Origin: Haloferax mediterranei ATCC 33500
Lineage (GTDB): Archaea; Halobacteriota; Halobacteria; Halobacteriales; Haloferacaceae
Direction: 5' to 3'
Length of the DNA: 64,000 nt
Assembly (NCBI RefSeq): GCF_000306765.2
Contig: NC_017943.1
Coordinates: 1 to 64,000, forward strand
A model generated the notes under the pieces. That model was not told the DNA's origin. It saw only the letters and a list, made by a program, of their open reading frames with translations, and made no database searches. Below are positions 1 through 8,221 of the stretch, piece after piece; within the stretch, counting starts at the first letter, position 1; each line of letters starts with the position of its first letter. The translations under genes and the position numbers were made by a program.

Positions 1-1233
1 ATGACATCTGACGACGCTGGCGGGGGTGGTCGTGACCCCCTCTTTCGCTACGACCAACCTATCTTCGCGAACGAGGATATTCTTAAAATTTCACATCTAC
101 CTGGTCCCGACAAGATTGTCGGTCGTGATGAGCATATGTCGAAGGTTGCTCAGGCGCTCAATCCTGCCATCTTTGGTCGGGAACCGACCCATCTGTTTAT
201 CTTTGGAAAAACTGGCTCCGGAAAGACACTCACTGCCCGACTCGTGAGCGAGCGACTCCAGAACGAGGCGACCCGCGAAAACGTCGAAGTGAAGATTGCG
301 GTTATCGACTGTGGTGAGCAACACACCGAGGCGTCAGTCATCAAAACACTCGCCTCGCAGGTCAACAACCCATCAAAAAGCGGAATGACGATTCCCGAAC
401 GCGGACTTTCGACGGGTGATTACTACAACCGTCTGTGGCAGGTTCTCGACACCTGTTCCGACGTTACTATCGTCATCCTCGACGAGATTGACATGCTTCG
501 CGACGACGAAGTCCTCCGTAAACTCTCGCGCGCAGGGGAGAATCAGAAAATCGTCGACTCACGGATCGGTATCATCGGTATCTCGAACAAGATTGACTAT
601 CCCGAAGAGCTAACAGAGCGCGTCAAATCGAGCTTTGCCCACGACGAACTCGTCTTCCCATCGTACGACGCGAACCAGCTCCGGGAAATCCTCGAGAACC
701 GGAAGGACGCGTTCAAACCTGACGTCCTCACCGACGACGTAATTCCGCTCGCAAGCGCGCTCGCAGCACAAGAACACGGTGACGCCCGGAAAGCGATTGA
801 CATCCTCCGAAATGCCGGGCGAATTGCTCGCAACGAGAGCGCCGAATCGGTCACCGACGACCACGTCCGAGCAGCGAAAGAAAAGAGTGAGGCTGACCGA
901 TTTAGCGAACTCCTCGAAGGAACTGCTACGCAGTCGAAGGCTGTCCTCTACTCGCTCGTCCTCCAGACTGGCGGCCGGAAGACCGCTGAAATCACGACGA
1001 ACAAAATTTACCGACAGTACCTCACTGTTGCAGACGATCTCGATATGGACCAACTCTCGGAGCGGCGCGTCCAGGAACTCCTCCAGGAACTCGACTTCCT
1101 CAACGTCATCCAGTCAGAGGTTCGAGGTCGCGGCCGTGGCCAAGGGGTTCACGGAACTCATCGACTTCTTGAAGATCCGGACATTGTTAGACGAGTGTTA
1201 CTCCGAGACAGCCGAATCTCTACACTTGAGTGA
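1..1233 (+). CDS. orc: Orc1/Cdc6 family replication initiator
   Basis: AAA+ initiator that binds origin DNA and, by family knowledge, loads the replicative helicase. The 410-residue protein shows Walker A GKTGSGKT at residues 69-76, Walker B IVILDEID at about 157-164, and a C-terminal part with the usual winged-helix length, which is normal for haloarchaeal Orc1/Cdc6. The ATG is the first base of the window, so its promoter and the origin that normally lies next to such a gene would be outside. A following ParA gene on the opposite strand and AT-rich repeat arrays support a replicon-maintenance block. The start cannot be tested because there is no upstream sequence. Confidence 0.95.
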   Translation: MTSDDAGGGGRDPLFRYDQPIFANEDILKISHLPGPDKIVGRDEHMSKVAQALNPAIFGREPTHLFIFGKTGSGKTLTARLVSERLQNEATRENVEVKIAVIDCGEQHTEASVIKTLASQVNNPSKSGMTIPERGLSTGDYYNRLWQVLDTCSDVTIVILDEIDMLRDDEVLRKLSRAGENQKIVDSRIGIIGISNKIDYPEELTERVKSSFAHDELVFPSYDANQLREILENRKDAFKPDVLTDDVIPLASALAAQEHGDARKAIDILRNAGRIARNESAESVTDDHVRAAKEKSEADRFSELLEGTATQSKAVLYSLVLQTGGRKTAEITTNKIYRQYLTVADDLDMDQLSERRVQELLQELDFLNVIQSEVRGRGRGQGVHGTHRLLEDPDIVRRVLLRDSRISTLE

Positions 1234-1383
1234 GTTCCCTGTGATGTTCTACGGCGTCGTTGCTAATTGATTCGAATTGGATTTCCGTACAGGTGTATGG
1301 TCTGCCACGGTGTGCTGCTGCGGTCACATTCTACGGACCACTGACTTTTCTTCTCGAACCTTTTCTATAGCTCACATACTCCA

Positions 1384-1485
1384 AACAATCGGGATGATTC
1401 AAATAATCTAGATTTTCTAATCAACAATTTAAATTCTCTAAATAATTTAGGAATTTTAAATAATCTGTACTATTGATTCAGACCA
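1384..1485. repeat. AT-rich degenerate 9-bp repeats, block A
   Basis: Downstream of orc, about 100 bp of AT-rich DNA is built from near-tandem 9-mers such as AATAATCTA, GATTTTCTA, AATTCTCTA, AATAATTTA and AATAATCTG. They are the same family as blocks B to E and have occasional slips of register. No coding function is apparent. Confidence 0.6.
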
Positions 1486-1561
1486 CCGACGTGAGCGAGG
1501 ATTCAGCTTGGATTGTGTATGTCCACATTGGTTCGGTTTCTACGGCTTGAGGAAAAATCCC

Positions 1562-1768
1562 GATTGTCTAAAAAATCCAAATTATCTGAATATTCTGGAT
1601 AATCTGAGGGTTCTGAAGTATTCAAATCATTTCCGAAATCTGGAACTCTTCCCCAATTTACTTTACCGACACTACTTCGAGTATCTGGACTACGCTGACA
1701 CTCTGAGTTACGCACCTACTGCTAGTTCCCTGCACTATCTGGACTATACAGCGATACGTAACCTCTTT
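1562..1768. repeat. Tandem degenerate 9-bp repeats, block B
   Basis: About 21 successive 9-mers stay in register from 1562 to about 1750. Examples are AATTATCTG (1580), AATATTCTG (1589), GATAATCTG (1598), CGAAATCTG (1634), GAGTATCTG (1679), GACACTCTG (1697) and CACTATCTG (1733). The consensus is about RATTATCTG. The block sits between orc and the ParA operon, downstream of both. A plus-strand reading frame (1508-1786) exists only because 9 is a multiple of 3 and is not called a gene. The rest of 1234-1814 holds no gene. Confidence 0.75.
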
Positions 1769-1814
1769 CTTACTCCCGTTGTTTAGAACATCCACATACT
1801 GTGGATTATTTCAA

Positions 1815-2201
1815 TTATTCTTCTCTGACACCACGTTGATCAAGCACTTGTTCAACAATTAGCTCTGGATGATCGGCAACCACTGAAAGTGCGGCGTTGT
1901 GGAGTTCGCTCTTTTTGATGTTCTTCAAGCCGTGGTCCCGCGTAAGTTCGCGCTCCACATCGTAGGTAATGATATCGTCAAAATCCGTAGCGACCGCTTC
2001 GAGCACGTAGAGTGCCTTGTGAACCGTTTCGTCGAACTCGAAAGCCGGGTTATCCCGCGGGTCTGCCGGTTCGTCGGTTACATCTGCTTCTTCTGCGTCG
2101 GCCGTCGCGGGTTCAGATTCCGCCTCCGCTTCTGTCTCTCCCTCTACCTCGTCTTCACCGCCCATTGCGGCGTCGAGGTCTCCGAACGGGTCGTCGCTCA
2201 T
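1815..2201 (-). CDS. Small acidic ParA-partner candidate
   Basis: A protein of 128 residues. The first third is almost purely acidic and low complexity (E/A/D-rich), and residues about 65-128 form a predicted helical domain. Its ATG overlaps the ParA stop as ATGA, so it is translationally coupled as the second gene of a parA operon. In other partition operons this position encodes the centromere-binding protein, but I recognise no ParB, RHH or AspA domain; the role is inferred from position only. A longer reading frame exists upstream inside parA, but the coupled ATG is the sensible start. Confidence 0.7.
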   Translation of the reverse strand: MSDDPFGDLDAAMGGEDEVEGETEAEAESEPATADAEEADVTDEPADPRDNPAFEFDETVHKALYVLEAVATDFDDIITYDVERELTRDHGLKNIKKSELHNAALSVVADHPELIVEQVLDQRGVREE

Positions 2202-3061
2202 CGGTTGACCTCCCCGTTTTCGATGATTTGGGCGAGTTCGTCGTAGCACTCGAGTTGGTCACACGAACTGTCGTAGTCTCGGAGGGGCATGTGGTCGCGA
2301 ATCGAGGCGTCGATGGCCGACCGGTGGCGGATTCCGGGCTTCGGAAGGTCGTCGTCCCACGAGCCGTTGTCGATCGCTTCGAAGAACGACGGGTCCGTGT
2401 ACGCGAAGTTCGGGAGCTTCGATGCGATGTTTGGTTTGGAAACGAGTGCTTCGATGAGTCGTCGAGTCGGTCGGTCGTGGTCGATTCGGTCGCGAAGGTC
2501 GGTCGGGACGACCGCGAGAATTTCGAGGTCGAAGTGCTCCCGTGCGGGCTGAATCAGACGCTTTACCGTCTTTTCGAGACCCGAAAGCGCCCCAGATTCT
2601 GGGCGCATCGGCAACACAAGATTTTGTGTCGCGTATAGGGCGTTGTCGTTGAGTTTCCCTCGTGCAGCAGGGCAATCCACGACGACGTAATCGTACTCGT
2701 CACCGAGAAGCGGGTCGACCACGCGCTGTTTGAGGCGCGCAGACCCCATCATTACGCCACCGAGGTCGGACTCGACTTGTTCGATACGGTCGTTCGACGG
2801 GAGGAGGTCGATTTCGAAACCGGTCTCCAAAATGAGTTCCCGTGGTTCGGTGTCTGCATCGTCCAGAAGTACATCCCCGAGATGTGCCTCCGAATAGAAC
2901 TCCTCGCCGAACCCGAGCCCAGTCGTTGCGTGACCGTTCGGGTCCAAGTCGACGAGCAGTACGTTGCTTCCTCGGTGGGCAAGTTCGCGTGCGAGGTTGA
3001 TGGAGGTCGTCGATTTGCCGATACCGCCTTTGAGTAGACAGACACTGACTGCGCGTGACAT
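2198..3061 (-). CDS. parA: ParA-type partition ATPase
   Basis: A 287-residue P-loop ATPase of the ParA/MinD/Soj group. The deviant Walker A motif KGGIGKST (residues 11-18) carries the signature lysine. It is followed by the A' motif DLDPNGHAT and Walker B VVVDCPA. By family knowledge it polymerises or forms gradients on DNA to move plasmid copies apart, working with a centromere-binding partner. It overlaps the downstream acidic gene by 4 bp. AT-rich 9-bp repeat arrays lie upstream (3079-3312, 3606-3713) and downstream (1562-1768) and are candidate centromere DNA. Confidence 0.92.
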   Translation of the reverse strand: MSRAVSVCLLKGGIGKSTTSINLARELAHRGSNVLLVDLDPNGHATTGLGFGEEFYSEAHLGDVLLDDADTEPRELILETGFEIDLLPSNDRIEQVESDLGGVMMGSARLKQRVVDPLLGDEYDYVVVDCPAARGKLNDNALYATQNLVLPMRPESGALSGLEKTVKRLIQPAREHFDLEILAVVPTDLRDRIDHDRPTRRLIEALVSKPNIASKLPNFAYTDPSFFEAIDNGSWDDDLPKPGIRHRSAIDASIRDHMPLRDYDSSCDQLECYDELAQIIENGEVNR

Positions 3062-3078
3062 GGTGGTACAGGGTATCC

Positions 3079-3312
3079 GTATAATCGAGATATTCGGCGT
3101 TCCTGAAATAATTATGGTTATCTTGGCTCTTTGAGTATCCTAGATTATCTGGACAATCTGAATTATCTACTTAATCTAGGTGTTCTGTGTATCTTTGCAG
3201 CCTCTACCTACTCTGTATTTCACAGAACCAATCGAATCCCAGATGCTCAACCATCCTGAATAATTTAAATAATTTAACCAATTTGGCTAATCTGAACAAT
3301 TTGTATGTTTCT
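3079..3312. repeat. 9-bp repeats upstream of parA, block C
   Basis: Starting 18 bp before parA. Five units in exact 9-bp steps at 3143-3187 read GATTATCTG, GACAATCTG, AATTATCTA, CTTAATCTA and GGTGTTCTG. A second cluster at 3259-3303 reads AATAATTTA twice, ACCAATTTG, GCTAATCTG and AACAATTTG. More degenerate units fill the spaces. The block covers the presumed parA promoter, so it could serve autoregulation as well as partition. Confidence 0.7.
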
Positions 3313-3605
3313 TGACTGTGGGTAGTTGGGTCGTCTTACACCTTGTCACTACGTCTTTGACTGAAGATGTTATCCCTGATGTTATGATGTCTACAAGCTG
3401 AAATAACCATATAGCGCTCATCTTGAGCATTCTGTGGAGTGTAACCATCCAAAATTGAACAAGAAGAAATCGGATTAGACAGGACCGTGTGAGTCGTCGT
3501 GAGGTCAATCGCGATGTTCTGACCTGCACTCAAACGTGAGTTGCGCGAACCCACAGTGCAGCAATTGAGTCGTGAAGATAGAACACTCACGCTCTGTATA
3601 ACCTA

Positions 3606-3713
3606 TTACACCCAATTATCTACCTTATCCAAATTGTCTTGATTATCTGAATTTTCTAAACGTTTTGAATGTTCTGTATGTTCTGGATACTCTGCCTATC
3701 CCGACTTATTCAA
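3606..3713. repeat. 9-bp repeats, block D
   Basis: Units AATTATCTA (3615), AATTGTCTT (3633), GATTATCTG (3642) and AATTTTCTA (3651), followed by TCTG steps at 3673, 3682 and 3691 after a 1-bp slip. Same consensus as blocks A to C. The sequence between blocks C and D (3313-3605) has a higher GC content and short minus-strand frames that I cannot support as genes. Confidence 0.65.
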
Positions 3714-3829
3714 ATGAGCTTTCTAATCCCGTGCCATGCTGAGAGAGTAGACCGAGAGTATGATAGCGATATATCGAACCACAAGACTGTTATGCCCGTT
3801 ATTTGATTGAAACAGACGAGTAATATCCT

Positions 3830-4525
3830 ATGCGTCGCCGCAAGTTCCTCTACGCATCCGGTCTCGGGGCACTCGGTGCCCTGAGTGGGTGTCTCGGTAG
3901 TCAGTCCCCTCCACCCCGAAAGTCGAACGTCGTCACGGACTTCCAGATGAGTGATGGCTCACTTGTTATCGACCTTGCCGACAAGACGTGGGTAATGTCT
4001 CGATACGCACCGACTCAGCAATCGATTTCGGGCGTGAGTCCGATTGGCGTCGCCAGCGCGAAAGGAAAAGGCGGTGGCGGCGGACGAGGTGCCACCGGAC
4101 GCGGCTCGGGCGGATACTCGTCCGCGCCGAAAACGAAGCACGGTCACGCTTGGTTCCACGGCGGAGACTACGCCGACGACTGGTACGAAGACAACGCTGA
4201 TGAAGTGTCCCGGTACAGCGTCGGCATCGCTACCCTCGGTATTGCCTATCTCGGCTCGACGGACTCGATGAAAGACGACGCGCCGGATTCCGGTCCAGTT
4301 CCGTGGGACAAAGAGTTCAAGAACCCCGACGATACCGTCACGTACGACCTGACGAACCAAAGCGAGTTCCGCCGCGATGGGTGGTACCGCGTCGGTGCGC
4401 ACGTCGTCGGTTCAGACGTCAACCACGACTTCCGATGGGAGTGCTATGACCTCGAAGTCGACAACGGCGTCAGCGACCAACAGTTCAATATCGAGGAGCA
4501 GTGGAAAGTCTCACCGCGTATCTGA
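3830..4525 (+). CDS. Tat-exported lipoprotein of unknown function
   Basis: A 231-residue protein. The N-terminus MRRRKFLYASG has a twin-arginine motif, then a short hydrophobic stretch and a lipobox ending LSGC at about residue 21, so it should be anchored to the outer face of the membrane. Residues about 75-100 are a glycine-rich segment (GKGGGGGRGATGRGSGG); the remainder is acidic and aromatic, with no family I recognise. The AT-rich sequence TTATTT about 30 bp before the ATG fits a leaderless haloarchaeal promoter. It is the first of five co-directional genes running to 10558. Confidence 0.8.
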   Translation: MRRRKFLYASGLGALGALSGCLGSQSPPPRKSNVVTDFQMSDGSLVIDLADKTWVMSRYAPTQQSISGVSPIGVASAKGKGGGGGRGATGRGSGGYSSAPKTKHGHAWFHGGDYADDWYEDNADEVSRYSVGIATLGIAYLGSTDSMKDDAPDSGPVPWDKEFKNPDDTVTYDLTNQSEFRRDGWYRVGAHVVGSDVNHDFRWECYDLEVDNGVSDQQFNIEEQWKVSPRI

Positions 4526-4608
4526 GCACGCTCATTGCCCTCGATCGGTCGCGTCTGGCCATCTCACTCCGCCCCGGTCGCTCGCGCCCCCATAGTCACA
4601 ACTGACAC

Positions 4609-4662
4609 GTCTTTCAAGATTAACAGCCCTCCAAGGTCTTTCAAGATTAACGGCCCTCCAAG
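4609..4662. repeat. 27-bp tandem duplication before a start codon
   Basis: Two adjacent 27-bp copies (4609-4635 and 4636-4662) differ at a single base, and the second ends directly at the ATG of the next gene. The duplicated unit contains TTTCAAGATTAAC, so the promoter or leader has been doubled. Confidence 0.85.
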
Positions 4663-6465
4663 ATGTCCAACTCACGAACTGACACCGGAACGCTCCTTGC
4701 GCTCACATTCGTCGTTTCATTCTGTAGCTTCGCCTACGAGTTCGTCTACTCCGAACTCTTGACAGTGATGTACGGCGGAACCGTGACGCAGTACGTCATC
4801 ACGGTTGGCTTGTATTTCTTCAGCCTCGGTATCGGCGCAGCGCTCTCCGACGACCTCGATGCCGCAGACCTCGGCGGGAACTTCTTCCGAACGGAGGTGT
4901 TTCTCGCCGCCGCCGCACCCGCAGGTTTCCTGCTCATCGTCGGTCTCAATAGCGTCAGAATCCCGCAGTCGGTTCCGCCTGAACTCATCTGGACAGTCGC
5001 CCGTCTTCCCGTCGTCGTCGTCGGGTTCCTCTCGGGATTCGAGCTGCCGCTTTTGACTCACATGGTCGACGAACTCGAAGACGGGGAGACAGCGATGCCG
5101 GTGTGGATTCAAAATGCCTGCAACCGAGTTCACAATACCGTCGTCAAGGGTCTCGGGACCGTCTGGTCCGTCGAGCGAACCGATGGGCGGCGGAGTGGAC
5201 TATCGGTCGTGCTGGCGATGGACTACGTCGGCGGACTCGTCGGAGCTGTCATCTACGCTCGTGTCCTCTATCCCGGTCTCGGGCTCATCCCGACGATATT
5301 CGTGTTGGCCCTGCTGAACGGGGTTGCCGCACTCGTGTTTGTCACCTACTTCGGGGATTGGTCTCGGTGGCCAGTCACTGATAAGTGGTCTTGGCGGTCA
5401 GTCAATGAGAACTCGCAGTCGTCTACCCGCGCCCTCTCTGTTGGCCACGTCTCGAAGACGCTCCTCGTCGTCTGTCTCGTGCTAACCGCGTCATACGCGG
5501 GCGTGGTCGCGAAACACGAAACTGCGGACGAGCAACTGTCGCAACTCTACTTGGAACAACAGACCGAGAACAAGTATCCACCGGGTGCGATGCGTGCAAA
5601 CGTCGTCTCGCAGGGGACGACCACGTACCAGCACGTTATCCGATACAATCGCACCTGGACCGGGACCGGTCCGAATCCACACTTCACCGGGAAGACTGAG
5701 CAGTGTCTTCGCTTAGGCTCAGCAATACAACTGTGTGAAAGCTGGGCGGACAGCTATCATCAGGGTCTCGTCGATGTACCTATGTCGTTGGTTGAACCCG
5801 GCCCGGAGACGAAGGTTCTCGTCGTCGGTGGCGGGGACTGGATTGCTATCGACCACCTCCGGAAGTACAACGTCACCGTTGACCACGTCGACCTTGATGG
5901 AGAGTTCATGCAGCAGACGAAGACTGACCCGTTCTTCCGGAAGTGGCACGACGACGCCTACGAATACGACCGGTTGAACACGACGACGGCGGACGGATAT
6001 CGATACCTCCAAGAGTCGAACGAGACGTACGACCTCGTTCTTCTCGATATCCCCGGAGCGACCGACGACGACCTGCTCACGCTCTATTCGGCGGAGTTCT
6101 ACAGTTCGATTCGAAACCACCTCTCTGATGAGGGCGTCGTCGTGACGTGGGGCTACTCTCCCGACGGGTATCCGCAGCATCACAAAGCCTTCATCAACAC
6201 GGTCGGTGCCGCCGGATTCACGAACCAGCTTTCGTACTGGGTTCGAGAAGACATCGATTCGGACGGGCAATCCGAACGCATCGAGCAGTTCTACGTGTTC
6301 GCTCCGGGCGACCGCCAATCACTGACCGGCGACGGTGAAACAGCCTACGTCCGGAAGCATCGCGAGCAGTACCGCACTATCGAGTGGCACGCAGTCCCCC
6401 GCTACCGCGGTGTGCGAGTGAATTCCATCTTCCATCCGAACTACGACATCCTCATCGACACCTAA
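4663..6465 (+). CDS. Seven-helix membrane protein with spermidine-synthase-like domain
   Basis: A 600-residue fusion. Residues about 7-285 contain seven hydrophobic segments (about 7-30, 40-60, 75-97, 107-130, 180-200, 208-228 and 262-283). The C-terminal half is a Rossmann methyltransferase-like fold of the spermidine synthase (SpeE) type. It has a nucleotide loop VLVVGGGDW at about 385-393, an acidic residue after the second strand (DHVDLDGEF), and DLVLLDIPG at about 456. Membrane-bound SpeE-like fusions are known in bacteria and archaea, but their substrates are largely undefined, so I do not claim polyamine synthesis. The next gene starts 2 bp after its stop. Confidence 0.8.
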   Translation: MSNSRTDTGTLLALTFVVSFCSFAYEFVYSELLTVMYGGTVTQYVITVGLYFFSLGIGAALSDDLDAADLGGNFFRTEVFLAAAAPAGFLLIVGLNSVRIPQSVPPELIWTVARLPVVVVGFLSGFELPLLTHMVDELEDGETAMPVWIQNACNRVHNTVVKGLGTVWSVERTDGRRSGLSVVLAMDYVGGLVGAVIYARVLYPGLGLIPTIFVLALLNGVAALVFVTYFGDWSRWPVTDKWSWRSVNENSQSSTRALSVGHVSKTLLVVCLVLTASYAGVVAKHETADEQLSQLYLEQQTENKYPPGAMRANVVSQGTTTYQHVIRYNRTWTGTGPNPHFTGKTEQCLRLGSAIQLCESWADSYHQGLVDVPMSLVEPGPETKVLVVGGGDWIAIDHLRKYNVTVDHVDLDGEFMQQTKTDPFFRKWHDDAYEYDRLNTTTADGYRYLQESNETYDLVLLDIPGATDDDLLTLYSAEFYSSIRNHLSDEGVVVTWGYSPDGYPQHHKAFINTVGAAGFTNQLSYWVREDIDSDGQSERIEQFYVFAPGDRQSLTGDGETAYVRKHREQYRTIEWHAVPRYRGVRVNSIFHPNYDILIDT

Positions 6466-6467
6466 TC

Positions 6468-7088
6468 ATGCCCTCTCCAACACCCCCCGAATCACCGACA
6501 GTACCGCACTCCTCTGAGACACCGACAGCACCGCACTCCTCTGAGACACCGACAGCACCGCACTCCTCCGAGACACCGACAGCACTGTACTTCGGCTATA
6601 CCACCGAGGTTCCAAATCTGGCGTCTGTCGAAATCAAGACAGTCCATCCGGAGACGTTGCTGGACTCACCCGCGGTGTTCACCGTTATCGGTGAGTCTCA
6701 TTACGTCGGTCTCCCGGCGTTGGACTTCCACGAACTGTGTTCGTGCAAGCCGCTCCCGTCGGAACAGACCCACGAAACACCATTAGCCGTCGGTGCCGAA
6801 CACGAATTCCACTTCGAAAGCAACCGCCTCGACGCGCAAACGACGGTCGAAGGGAAGTCACTTGACGCATTCCCCGGCCCTGACGACGCGACGGTTGCCT
6901 ACCGGTTCGGTCCCGATGCGTGGACTACAATTCACGTTGCTTCGTCCGGAGACGGCTACGAGACGTACCACACCTATCCGGAGTACGACCTCGCACTGTA
7001 CACGGAGACGAACCTTACACCGACCTCCTCTGGCGTAGCCGGACCCGCTACCGAAACCACGAACCAGACCACGAAACCACAACGATGA
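6468..7088 (+). CDS. Uncharacterised soluble protein with Ser/Thr/Pro-rich N-terminus
   Basis: A 206-residue protein. Residues about 13-39 are three 9-residue repeats of the type PHSSETPTA, encoded by 27-bp tandem repeats, giving an unstructured lead. The remainder (about 45-190) resembles an ordinary acidic beta-rich halophile domain that I cannot assign. The ATG lies 2 bp after the preceding stop and the gene overlaps the next one as ATGA, so it is part of the same operon. An upstream in-frame ATG at 6384 lies inside the preceding gene and is rejected. Confidence 0.75.
   Translation: MPSPTPPESPTVPHSSETPTAPHSSETPTAPHSSETPTALYFGYTTEVPNLASVEIKTVHPETLLDSPAVFTVIGESHYVGLPALDFHELCSCKPLPSEQTHETPLAVGAEHEFHFESNRLDAQTTVEGKSLDAFPGPDDATVAYRFGPDAWTTIHVASSGDGYETYHTYPEYDLALYTETNLTPTSSGVAGPATETTNQTTKPQR
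6504..6584 (+). repeat. Three 27-bp tandem repeats inside a coding region
   Basis: Units at 6504-6530, 6531-6557 and 6558-6584 are almost identical and encode nine residues each. Such repeats expand and contract by slippage, so the length of the N-terminal linker is probably variable between strains. Confidence 0.9.
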
Positions 7089-8038
7089 CGAACGACACTA
7101 ACACCACCTACGACGGAGACGTTACGCTCAACGGCTCGGAACAACCCCCGGTCGAACTCCGAGACCCGGCTGACGTGTTTATCTCCACCGAGAGTATCAC
7201 TGGCGACCTCACCGTACAGAACGCGGAATACGTCTTCACGCACACGCCCGTGAGCAGCGCCCAAACTGTCTCAGATGCTGAAACCGAAATTAGCGGCACG
7301 CTCGAAGACGGCTACGTTCAATCAGTCGACGGCGACGTGCTTCTTACTGATGCGGAAGACGTGTTTATCGCGACCGATGCCGTCGATGGCGCGGTTTCCG
7401 CACCCGGGGCTGAGAACGTCTATTCCGACGATGTGCCGCTCGCAGCAGATGCAGACGCATACGATGTCTCTACGTTTGGATGGGAGCAGTCGGGAACCAC
7501 GACTGACCCGGAAACCGGCGTCTACGCGGTGGGGATGACCCACGATATCGAGGCCAAAAAGGTCCGACGTGACATCGAATTATACCTCGTCGGTCACGGA
7601 CACGACGTTTGTGTCGACGGAAAAGGAGCCACTATCACCGTCCACTTCGTCGGCTACGACAACACCGTCCACGTCGGGCCGTACCTCGCTTCGACCGTCG
7701 AAACCGACACCGGATTCGACAACGAAGTCGACGCCAAACCGTATCCGGCCGAAGACCTCATCGAGATGTCGCGGCGTGAAGCCTACTCGAACGCCGGGTT
7801 CGGCCGTCGAAAAGTGACGTTTCAGGTCCCGAACGAGGGAGACGATTGGTGTCCGAACTGCGGAGAGGCCGCAGAGGCCATTATCGAACGACACCAGATG
7901 GAGGCGTTCTTCCTCTTTGGCTACCCCATCTGGACCTACGACCGAAGCACCAATCCCGCGCGTGAGTGCGAACACTGTTCGCCAAACGCGATTCACGCGG
8001 AACTCTCGGAGCGGGAACGACGAACCATCTTCGACTGA
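7085..8038 (+). CDS. Predicted beta-repeat protein with C-terminal zinc ribbon
   Basis: A 317-residue protein. The first half carries degenerate repeats of the type xADVFIxTxxxxG (for example PADVFIST, AEDVFIAT, AENVYSDD) that suggest a beta-solenoid, somewhat like bactofilin-type folds. The C-terminal part has two Cys pairs, CPNC at 256-259 and CEHC at 295-298, spaced like a treble-clef or zinc ribbon. The start ATG overlaps the previous stop (ATGA). The following gene encodes a channel with its own N-terminal Cys/His motif, so a shared membrane-associated role is possible. No family recognised. Confidence 0.75.
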   Translation: MTNDTNTTYDGDVTLNGSEQPPVELRDPADVFISTESITGDLTVQNAEYVFTHTPVSSAQTVSDAETEISGTLEDGYVQSVDGDVLLTDAEDVFIATDAVDGAVSAPGAENVYSDDVPLAADADAYDVSTFGWEQSGTTTDPETGVYAVGMTHDIEAKKVRRDIELYLVGHGHDVCVDGKGATITVHFVGYDNTVHVGPYLASTVETDTGFDNEVDAKPYPAEDLIEMSRREAYSNAGFGRRKVTFQVPNEGDDWCPNCGEAAEAIIERHQMEAFFLFGYPIWTYDRSTNPARECEHCSPNAIHAELSERERRTIFD

Positions 8039-8103
8039 CAGTCGTCCGAAGATATATATTACATTCCCTGAAAATGAACGAAGTACGACTCCCGAATCAA
8101 CGC

Positions 8104-8201
8104 CCGAGTGCACTCTCACGAGACCATCCGAGCGCACCTTCACGAGACCATCCGAGCGCACCTTCACGAGACCAACACCCAAGCGCACTCTCACGAGATT
8201 T
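8104..8201 (+). repeat. 24-bp tandem repeats in the leader of the channel gene
   Basis: Units at 8104-8127, 8128-8151 and 8152-8175 (core GAGCGCACCTTCACGAGACC) plus a diverged fourth to 8201. An AT stretch ATATATATT at 8052-8060 could be the promoter. The repeats fall in the presumed transcript leader, or inside a 53-codon frame 8074-8235 with the peptide repeat HPSAPSRD. Confidence 0.8.
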
Positions 8202-8221
8202 CGATAGGAACCTTTCCACCC

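Noticed and set aside
1508..1786. A 92-codon plus-strand frame rich in Leu, Asn and Tyr that looks like a repeat protein
   Set aside because: It is the direct translation of the in-register 9-bp DNA array; composition, AT content and lack of a promoter argue against a gene.
3336..3590. An 84-codon minus-strand frame between the repeat blocks
   Set aside because: GTG start, no similarity recognised, no coupling to a neighbour, and composition intermediate between coding and intergenic.
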